Below are positions 43,468 to 49,150 of a DNA stretch of 52,121 bases, in pieces. Position 1 is the first letter of the stretch, and each line of letters begins with the position of its first letter. The translations under genes and the position numbers were made by a program. The stretch lies in assembly GCA_902768735.1 (NCBI GenBank), contig CACXMK010000035.1, positions 1 to 52,121 on the forward strand, written 5' to 3'. Under the pieces are notes generated by a model, which saw only the letters and a list, made by a program, of their open reading frames with translations, did not search any database and was not told where the DNA came from. Source of the stretch: an uncultured Lachnospiraceae bacterium (GTDB taxonomy: Bacteria > Bacillota > Clostridia > Lachnospirales > Lachnospiraceae).

Positions 43468-43490
43468 GGGACGGTATCCGATGCTATACT
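43461..43490 (+). promoter_or_regulatory. typA promoter
   Basis: TTTACA, 18-base spacer, TATACT, 38 bases before the start codon. The -35 box overlaps the pyrH -35 box on the opposite strand, so the two promoters are back to back and may compete. Confidence 0.6.
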
Positions 43491-43527
43491 GTTTGAGTTT
43501 ATTAAGATCCGTAATAAAGAGGTAATT

Positions 43528-45387
43528 ATGCTGCAGACAAGAGAAGATGTCAGAAATGTTGCAATAATCGCTCACGTCGACCACGGCAAGACGACCCTGG
43601 TCGACGGACTGCTCAAACAGAGCGGTGTTTTCCGCGAAAACCAGGCAGTACAGGAGCGCGTTATGGATTCCGGAGATCTCGAGCGGGAGCGCGGGATCAC
43701 GATCCTCAGTAAAAATACAGCTGTTTATTATAAAGGCGTCAAGATCAATATCGTCGATACGCCCGGTCACGCGGATTTCGGCGGCGAGGTGGAGCGCGTC
43801 CTCAAGATGGTCAACGGCGTCATTCTTGTTGTTGACGCTTTTGAGGGACCGATGCCCCAGACCCGTTTCGTACTCAGTAAAGCCATGGCGCTGGATCTTC
43901 CCGTGATCGTGTGCATCAATAAGATCGACCGCCCCGGCGCGCGCCCCACTCAGGTCATCGACGAGGTGCTCGAACTCCTCATGGACCTTGGAGCGAACGA
44001 TGACCAGATCGACTGCCCGTTTGTTTTTGCTTCCGCGAAGTCAGGTATAGCCACTCTCGACCTTGGAAGTGCGGGCGCCAGCATGAAGCCCCTGTTCGAG
44101 ACGATCATTGAGTCGATCCCCGCGCCGCAGGGCGATCCCGACGCCGGCACGCAGATGCTGATCAGCACTATCGATTACAACGAGTATATCGGCAGGATCG
44201 GCGTCGGTAAAGTGGACAACGGAAGTCTTAAAGTCAACCAGGAGTGTGTCATTGTCAACCATCACAACCCTGATGAGGTCCGCAAGGTGAAGATCAGCAA
44301 GTTATATGAATTCGAAGGGCTGCGCCGCGTAGAAGTTAACGAAGCACGCATCGGCTCGATCGTTGCCGTCTCCGGTATCAGTGATCTGCACATCGGTGAC
44401 ACGATCTGCTCGCCGGAAGCTCCGGTCGCGGTTCCTTTCCAGAAGATCTCAGAACCCACGATCTCGATGACTTTCTGCGTCAACGACTCTCCACTCGCCG
44501 GGCGCGACGGAAAATACGTTACGAGCCGCCACATCAGGGACAGGCTTTACAGGGAGCTCAACACCGACGTCTCCCTTCGCGTTGAGGACACCGATACCAC
44601 GGAGGCATTCAAGGTTTCGGGCCGCGGCGAGCTCCATCTCTCCGTCCTGATCGAGACAATGCGTCGTGAAGGATATGAATTCGCGGTGACAAAGGCAGAA
44701 GTCATCTATAAAAGAGATGAAAACGGCAAGCTTCTTGAACCCATGGAGACCTGCTTTGTCGATGTTCCCGAAGAATTCGCCGGTACCGTGATCCAGAAAC
44801 TCAGCGAGCGCAAGGGTGAACTTCTGAACATGGGCATCATTAACGGCGGTTATACAAGACTTGAGTTCTCGATCCCTTCGAGAGGCCTTATAGGATATCG
44901 CGGAGATTTCCTCACGGACACGAAGGGCAACGGCATTATGAACACGATCTTTGACTGCTACGCGCCTTATAAAGGAGATATCACCTACCGCAAGCAGGGC
45001 TCTCTCATCGCGTTCGAAGCAGGTACAGCTGTTGCCTACGGCCTGTTCGGCGCCCAGGAGCGCGGGCAGCTGTTCATCGGCCCCGGAGAAGAAGTCTACG
45101 CCGGCATGATCGTCGGGCAGAGCGGCAAATCCGTGGATATCGACGTCAACGTCTGCAAGACCAAGCATCTGACCAATACGCGCTCTTCCAGCGCAGACGA
45201 AGCGCTCCGCCTTGTTCCTCCGAGGCTCATGAGCCTGGAGCAGGCAATCGAGTTTGTCGACACCGACGAACTCCTCGAGGTTACGCCCCATCACCTGCGC
45301 CTCAGGAAGAAGATCCTTGATCCGCGACTTAGAAAGCGCGCCGCGATCAGCAGCGCCATGAAAAAAGCCTCTGAAATTTCCGATTGA
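43528..45387 (+). CDS. typA: Ribosome-associated GTPase TypA/BipA
   Basis: Translational GTPase of the EF-G class used in stress and cold response and 50S assembly. G1 [15 protein letters not shown] (12-26), G2 RERGITI, G3 [11 protein letters not shown]4 NKIDRPGA; then domains II, III, V and the TypA-specific C-terminal domain ([32 protein letters not shown]). 619 residues. AGAGG lies six to seven bases before the ATG. Confidence 0.97.
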   Translation: MLQTREDVRNVAIIAHVDHGKTTLVDGLLKQSGVFRENQAVQERVMDSGDLERERGITILSKNTAVYYKGVKINIVDTPGHADFGGEVERVLKMVNGVILVVDAFEGPMPQTRFVLSKAMALDLPVIVCINKIDRPGARPTQVIDEVLELLMDLGANDDQIDCPFVFASAKSGIATLDLGSAGASMKPLFETIIESIPAPQGDPDAGTQMLISTIDYNEYIGRIGVGKVDNGSLKVNQECVIVNHHNPDEVRKVKISKLYEFEGLRRVEVNEARIGSIVAVSGISDLHIGDTICSPEAPVAVPFQKISEPTISMTFCVNDSPLAGRDGKYVTSRHIRDRLYRELNTDVSLRVEDTDTTEAFKVSGRGELHLSVLIETMRREGYEFAVTKAEVIYKRDENGKLLEPMETCFVDVPEEFAGTVIQKLSERKGELLNMGIINGGYTRLEFSIPSRGLIGYRGDFLTDTKGNGIMNTIFDCYAPYKGDITYRKQGSLIAFEAGTAVAYGLFGAQERGQLFIGPGEEVYAGMIVGQSGKSVDIDVNVCKTKHLTNTRSSSADEALRLVPPRLMSLEQAIEFVDTDELLEVTPHHLRLRKKILDPRLRKRAAISSAMKKASEISD

Positions 45388-45412
45388 CATACCTATTTCA
45401 CTATGATAATAT
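45384..45412 (+). promoter_or_regulatory. tRNA-Thr promoter
   Basis: Consensus TTGACA, 17-base spacer, TAATAT. The -35 overlaps the typA stop codon; the tRNA begins 30 bases after the -10. Confidence 0.85.
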
Positions 45413-45441
45413 GTTTATGCTGTCCTCAGGACAGCAGATCA

Positions 45442-45514
45442 GCTGGCATAGCACAGTCGGTAGTGCGTCGCATTGGTAGTGCGGAGGTCACGAGTTCGAT
45501 TCTCGTTGCCAGCT
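45442..45514 (+). tRNA. tRNA-Thr (anticodon GGT)
   Basis: 73-base cloverleaf: acceptor GCTGGCA / TGCCAGC, D-stem GCAC / GTGC, anticodon stem TCGCA / TGCGG with loop TTGGTAG (anticodon 45475-45477), T-arm ACGAG TTCGATT CTCGT, discriminator T. CCA not encoded. Its 3' end faces an integrase gene 98 bases away, so it is the likely attachment site of the element to the right. Confidence 0.95.
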
Positions 45515-45523
45515 TTAGAGAGA

Positions 45524-45569
45524 GTCCTAGGAATCCTTTATTTAAGGTATTCTTAGGGCTTTTATTTTG
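45524..45569 (+). terminator. Terminator after tRNA-Thr
   Basis: Stem of about 15 bp (GTCCTAGGAATCCTT with AAGGTATTCTTAGGGC) ending in TTTTATTTT. Confidence 0.8.
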
Positions 45570-45584
45570 TCTGAATCATTAAGG

Positions 45585-45605
45585 GGTAACCATTAAGGTA
45601 ACCAT
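45585..45605. repeat. Direct repeat GGTAACCAT x2
   Basis: Two 9-base copies spaced three bases apart between the tRNA terminator and the end of the integrase gene. They could be arm-type integrase sites. Confidence 0.4.
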
Positions 45606-45612
45606 CCGCTCA

Positions 45613-46836
45613 TCAAACCAGATTACGCAGTTCGGAGATGCCATCAATAATCTCTCTTTTCTGAGCTAACTTCTTGCGGTCTCGGTGATAATGATTTTCT
45701 GAGGCCTGTATACTGGAATGCCCCATCTGTCGCATGACGAATTTTTGATCTAGCTTGGCATCAAGTAAGATGCTGTCGTAGGTTTTCCTAATCTTATGCG
45801 GAGACTTAGACGTAATGCCAATGAGGCTACATATTTTATATAGACGTTTCCGCACAAGAAGCGTTGTGATACGGTTCCCATCTTCTTCAAACAGGTATTT
45901 TGAATCTGCCGAAGCAAAAAACAGCCTCTGAATAAACTGGCTGAAATATTTCGGAACAACGATATCTCTATTACCAGCATATGACTTGGGACTGTCCTTG
46001 ATCTCATATGTATCTTTATGATCGACCTTGAATCGTGTCTCTGTCCGTCTGACTCGTACAATGTTGTTCTTGGGATCGATGTCAGCGTGCATTAAAGCGA
46101 CAACTTCTCCGACTCTCATTCCAGTTATAAACATGAGCAGTATTGCGTCATTACGAGCATCTGGGTTCTCTGTGATATAAGACACTATGTTCTGCGTCTC
46201 TTCTTCGTCAAATACTTCCTCGCAATCCTCCTTGAACCGCTTGTAGTAGTCACGCCCTGAAACATCAAGCTCCTGCATCGCCAGATCTGCGCTCCAGTCA
46301 ATGTACTTTTTCTTTCGCTTGCAATACATGAGAGTCTCTCTGGTGATAGTCTTTAGGCTTGAAAAAGCTTTGGAACTTAATTTGTGCTCGGGGATCTGCT
46401 TCTCCAAGAAATCAATGAGTTCCTCGTCTGTGAGTGTCTTGACGCTTTGCTTGCCAAATGTAACGTAATGTCTTTTGAAGACCTGCACATATCGGTCGTA
46501 CGACGACTTACTAATCTTGCCCCGATCTAGCTTGTTCTGATAGCATTCGAAGAACATGTCTTCAAGTGTTGGATCGTCGGCGATCTGCTGCTCGTATTCC
46601 ACAATGGCATCTTGTATCGATTTCTCTGTAGTCCTCTTAACAAGCCTCCTTCCCGACGGCTTGGTATCATCTGGAAGATGAACGTACCACAAGCCATTCT
46701 TCCCCTGCCAATAATGATGTTTGTCTAAAAATTTCTTCCGCTCAGTCATTTCAATCCTTGAGCAGACATCGTTGAAGTCAATCATACCAGCTTCAATAGC
46801 AAACTGCAAAACTCTCTGATCCGTAACCCTAGCCAT
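45613..46836 (-). CDS. Tyrosine recombinase (integrase)
   Basis: 407 residues, full length. N-terminal domain with an AP2-like DNA-binding strand set (YWQGKNGLWYVHLPDDTKPSGRRLVKRTTEKSI), SAM-like core-binding domain, and a catalytic domain with arginine in TGMRVGEVVALMHAD, HKIRKTYDS, and GHSSIQASENHYHRD containing the His and nucleophilic Tyr. It points toward tRNA-Thr, as usual for integrases of integrated elements. No clear ribosome site precedes the ATG, but a short SD-led frame overlaps it. Confidence 0.93.
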   Translation of the reverse strand: MARVTDQRVLQFAIEAGMIDFNDVCSRIEMTERKKFLDKHHYWQGKNGLWYVHLPDDTKPSGRRLVKRTTEKSIQDAIVEYEQQIADDPTLEDMFFECYQNKLDRGKISKSSYDRYVQVFKRHYVTFGKQSVKTLTDEELIDFLEKQIPEHKLSSKAFSSLKTITRETLMYCKRKKKYIDWSADLAMQELDVSGRDYYKRFKEDCEEVFDEEETQNIVSYITENPDARNDAILLMFITGMRVGEVVALMHADIDPKNNIVRVRRTETRFKVDHKDTYEIKDSPKSYAGNRDIVVPKYFSQFIQRLFFASADSKYLFEEDGNRITTLLVRKRLYKICSLIGITSKSPHKIRKTYDSILLDAKLDQKFVMRQMGHSSIQASENHYHRDRKKLAQKREIIDGISELRNLV

Positions 46837-46852
46837 TCATATAATTCTTCAT
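46829..46852 (-). CDS. Seven-codon minicistron overlapping the integrase start
   Basis: ATG then MKNYMNG and TAG, whose stop overlaps the integrase codons; AAAGGAG lies 11 bases upstream. The integrase lacks its own ribosome site, so the small frame may deliver ribosomes by coupling. Speculative. Confidence 0.25.
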   Translation of the reverse strand: MKNYMNG

Positions 46853-46903
46853 AGAAATCACTTCTCCTTTCTATACATACAGTCTGGTGATACTCCAGAA
46901 ATA

Positions 46904-46931
46904 GAGGTGGATACGCGATGGCATCCACCTC
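46904..46931 (-). terminator. Hairpin between phage-like gene and integrase
   Basis: Perfect 9-bp inverted repeat GAGGTGGAT / ATCCACCTC with a ten-base loop, followed on the minus strand by TATTTCT. A weak terminator or regulator site. The rest of the 169-base gap holds no gene I can support. Confidence 0.45.
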
Positions 46932-47005
46932 ACAGACGTCATATTCAAAAATAAGCACAAGGAGAACCAATTATGTTTCGATAACTGACCAAGCATATAA
47001 GAGCT

Positions 47006-47575
47006 TCAGTCATCGATTGAAAATTGATATCTTACAATAGCTTCGTAGACTTCGTTCGGAATAACCGAACGATATGCCTGCGCTACTGCGTCGGTATAGT
47101 CCTTCTTGAAGCTGGCGTATTTATCCCATGCTTCTTCAGGTGTACTATACCATTCCTTGTCTGTAATCGGTTTACCATCGAGACCTATTAGCATTGGATA
47201 ATACAGCTGCCTGCGCGAGTCATAACACACGCCTGTTGGAAGGCCTCTCTCGTTTTTTCTTGAGGAACCGGCGAACATACAATTGATCGCCTTTGGCACG
47301 AAGAGACAAGTCTCTGGGCCGTATATTCTGTTCCCCTTGATCCGTATATCTTTATCGAGCTCTATGGTGCCTTCGCCTTCTACTATATAGTAGTGCTCGT
47401 TGCACCACTGACCAAAATTATCAAGGCCGTGCTCCGGATCGAGCCACTCCTCGCATACCGTGCACCCTTTATACCAAGAGCGCGATTCTTGATATGCCTT
47501 GGAATAGCATCTGTTATACATATTGGCATATCTGCTTTTAATCTCTTTTTGACTTAATTCTTTGTATTTTACCAT
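47006..47575 (-). CDS. Phage-type HNH/AP2-like hypothetical protein
   Basis: 189 residues resembling phage and element proteins that begin with a small zinc or HNH-like part (RYANMYNRCYSKAYQESRSWYKGCTVCEEW) and continue with LDKDIRIKGNRIYGPETCLFVPKAIN and a C-terminal AP2-like strand pattern (TGVCYDSRRQLYYPMLIGLDGKPI then WYSTPEEAWDKYASFKKDY). I do not see a complete HNH catalytic triad, so nuclease activity is doubtful. AAAGGAG lies six bases before the ATG, in an otherwise AT-rich leader. Confidence 0.7.
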   Translation of the reverse strand: MVKYKELSQKEIKSRYANMYNRCYSKAYQESRSWYKGCTVCEEWLDPEHGLDNFGQWCNEHYYIVEGEGTIELDKDIRIKGNRIYGPETCLFVPKAINCMFAGSSRKNERGLPTGVCYDSRRQLYYPMLIGLDGKPITDKEWYSTPEEAWDKYASFKKDYTDAVAQAYRSVIPNEVYEAIVRYQFSIDD

Positions 47576-47636
47576 GATGAGCTCCTTTCTGGAGCAAGCC
47601 CAGAAAAGAACTCATAACAATTGTAAATGTACTTTT

Positions 47637-47732
47637 GTAAATTTCAGATAATATGTTTATTAATTTGTTAATTGATAGAATATTTAAAATATCAGACAAA
47701 TTGTTTAATATGTATTTAATTGTAAGAATATT
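47637..47732. repeat. Two 48-bp AT-rich direct repeats
   Basis: Two adjacent 48-base copies (47732-47685 and 47684-47637 read on the minus strand), about 35 of 48 bases equal, each beginning AATATTCT. In one frame they code two 16-residue Ile/Leu/Asn-rich units of a 65-codon ORF (47538-47735) that overlaps the next gene. They may be iterons or a peptide; I cannot decide. Confidence 0.6.
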
Positions 47733-47745
47733 CATAATTAGACAT
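47716..47745 (-). CDS. Possible nine-codon leader peptide
   Basis: AAAGGAG is followed by ATG and nine codons (MSNYEYSYN). Part of a string of tiny SD-led frames between the 57-residue and the 189-residue gene. Low confidence. Confidence 0.2.
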   Translation of the reverse strand: MSNYEYSYN

Positions 47746-47751
47746 GCTCCT

Positions 47752-47766
47752 TTAAGTTTTTAACAT
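47752..47766 (-). CDS. Possible four-codon leader peptide
   Basis: A strong AAGGAGG at ideal distance (seven bases) precedes ATG and the frame MLKT with a stop. A consensus ribosome site on a four-codon frame suggests either translational control or a gene whose body has been lost. Confidence 0.25.
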   Translation of the reverse strand: MLKT

Positions 47767-47780
47767 AAAATTTCCTCCTT

Positions 47781-47954
47781 TTAATCCATTTCGTCCATAA
47801 CGGTGTCTTGAACACCGTTCATGTTATTCACTTTTGTGTATACCAGCATCCATATTGTGATATTTCTTCTTTTTCGAGAGTGTGCAATCTGTCCATTTTT
47901 CCGAGAGCTATTAGCGCGCCTATCCCAGTCGGATAAGTTCACTTTTGAACTCAT
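47781..47954 (-). CDS. 57-residue basic protein, coupled to the upstream gene
   Basis: The ATG overlaps the TGA of the 297-residue gene (ATGA), a strong sign of translation. The product starts MSSKVNLSDWDRRANSSRKN, is basic in the middle (HSRKRRN at about 25-31) and acidic at the end (VMDEMD). It could be a small DNA-binding or element-control protein. It is too short for most gene finders. The bases for residues 45-52 hold a perfect 8-bp inverted repeat (47799-47819). Confidence 0.5.
   Translation of the reverse strand: MSSKVNLSDWDRRANSSRKNGQIAHSRKRRNITIWMLVYTKVNNMNGVQDTVMDEMD
47799..47819. repeat. 8-bp inverted repeat inside the 57-residue frame
   Basis: AACGGTGT, five-base loop, ACACCGTT. 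Perfect stem without a T-run; a candidate protein-binding site or RNA hairpin. Confidence 0.7.
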
Positions 47955-48844
47955 GACCTGAAGAACGCGATTGTGGCTCTCTTAATTTCACCGACAGCGG
48001 CACGCATATCATTCAATGAGAAGAATTCTATACCGTACCGTTTCTTATGATTCTCAGCTTTGACCTTTGCTTTGTCGGGTCCCACTTCGGGTATCCGTGA
48101 CAACAGGTCGATGAGCTGAGCCTTTGTAAAGATACAGTCTTTGTACATGATGATAAAGTCAGTGACACTACGGAACTGACAAGGATCAGCATCCTTGCCT
48201 TCGTGGTAGAGTCTGATGAGTTCATCATTGTACCGTGCTTGTACCCTATCCAGATTTGTAAGCGCTTTATCCAGACGCAGGAACCAATGCCCAGTGAACT
48301 CATTCGGCAGGTTCTCTGCCTCAAAGCTTTTTGACCTTAGTTCGAGCCTGCTCTTGGCAACATCGGAACCACCGGACTCTGCTTCTTTGTCATAGTTCTC
48401 AGCTTCGAAGTGCCTGTTTTTGATAGCGATCGAGAGCTGGGCCTGTGAGAAGAGGTCAGTGCTCCTGTAGCAGTTTTTGACCGAGTATGTGACAGCGAGA
48501 GCTGAGATAAGGTACTTATTCAGCTTTGCATACTGTTCATAATGCTTCGGATCGAAACTGTCCAAGCGCAGGTCAGCACGAATCAACGAGTACTCATCAA
48601 TGCCTGCTGCAGCGAGGATCTCACCCATTACTGAGTACAGCTCGCTGTAATGGTAGATTTCTCCATGCAACTTGTTGGGATTGATGATAGATGTCGTTGA
48701 TTTTGAAGTGCCGTTGGTTTTTGCACTTGTCGATATGACATTTTTTAGTTCTGTGGGCACATCCTCAACGAGACCATATGATCGCACAGAAATTGTGTGG
48801 ATTGATCCCGTAAGGTTGTAACCACTCATTTTATTAGACTTCAT
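47951..48844 (-). CDS. Mobile-element protein, possibly a replication initiator
   Basis: 297 residues. Not firmly recognised. The middle part (RADLRLDSFDPKHYEQYAKLNKYLISALAVTYSVKNCYRSTDL, then LSIAIKNRHFEAENYDKEAE and AKSRLELRSKSF) resembles replication-initiation-like proteins of Firmicute integrated elements, with an aspartate pair (R-x-D-x-R-x-D) and a conserved E-x-Y-D segment that could be part of the active site. The C-terminus has a helix-hairpin-helix-like or HTH pattern (FTKAQLIDLLSRIPEVGPDKAK). AAAGGAGAG lies seven bases before the ATG. It has its own strong promoter, consistent with an element control or replication gene. Confidence 0.5.
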   Translation of the reverse strand: MKSNKMSGYNLTGSIHTISVRSYGLVEDVPTELKNVISTSAKTNGTSKSTTSIINPNKLHGEIYHYSELYSVMGEILAAAGIDEYSLIRADLRLDSFDPKHYEQYAKLNKYLISALAVTYSVKNCYRSTDLFSQAQLSIAIKNRHFEAENYDKEAESGGSDVAKSRLELRSKSFEAENLPNEFTGHWFLRLDKALTNLDRVQARYNDELIRLYHEGKDADPCQFRSVTDFIIMYKDCIFTKAQLIDLLSRIPEVGPDKAKVKAENHKKRYGIEFFSLNDMRAAVGEIKRATIAFFRS

Positions 48845-48938
48845 TATTTACATCTCTCCTTTCGAGGTACGTCATTTTTGGGACAAAGAGACGCACTCCC
48901 GAAAAAAAGAAAAAATAAAAATAAATATTGACGCAGAA

Positions 48939-48990
48939 GGCGATAAGCGGTATGATAATTAAGTATTAATATGCGTTCTACATTATCGCC
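48939..48990 (-). other. Stem-loop in the leader of the element gene
   Basis: GGCGATAA pairs with TTATCGCC around a 36-base AT-rich loop, and a T-rich stretch of about 30 bases follows (48901-48930) before the ribosome site. It could be a transcript-level control or a protein site. Confidence 0.45.
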
Positions 48991-49001
48991 GTGTTCTATA
49001 T

Positions 49002-49030
49002 AAAATATCACACCTTGTTTGATTTGTCAA
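49002..49030 (-). promoter_or_regulatory. Promoter of the 297-residue element gene
   Basis: Minus strand TTGACA, 17-base spacer, TATTTT. The expected start is near 48995, giving a 150-base leader that includes the stem-loop. The remaining divergent gap to the restriction gene carries nothing else I can support. Confidence 0.8.
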
Positions 49031-49107
49031 GGGCTTCTTTTTTGCGTACAAGTTTTTGTATGTCAGGCACAGAGAAAGCCTTTTTTTAATTGGATTCGCA
49101 GAAATTG

Positions 49108-49116
49108 TGCTATGAT
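49108..49116 (+). promoter_or_regulatory. Extended -10 promoter of the restriction gene
   Basis: TGC TATGAT with a weak upstream box (TTGGAT, 15 bases away). It lies 35 bases before the ATG of the restriction-modification gene. Confidence 0.5.
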
Positions 49117-49150
49117 TTAGGCAGGAAATCGTCAGAATGAGGACAGAGCA

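Noticed and set aside
44449-45390. 313-codon open frame opposite typA
   Set aside because: Antisense shadow of a fully conserved gene, without a ribosome site.
46782-46970. 62-codon frame upstream of and overlapping integrase
   Set aside because: Starts at TTG without a ribosome site and runs through the hairpin; its C-terminus is the integrase gene in another frame.
47538-47735. 65-codon Ile/Leu/Asn-rich frame as a firm gene
   Set aside because: Its ribosome site is 11 bases away and the composition is that of the AT-rich repeats; kept only as a repeat feature and finding.
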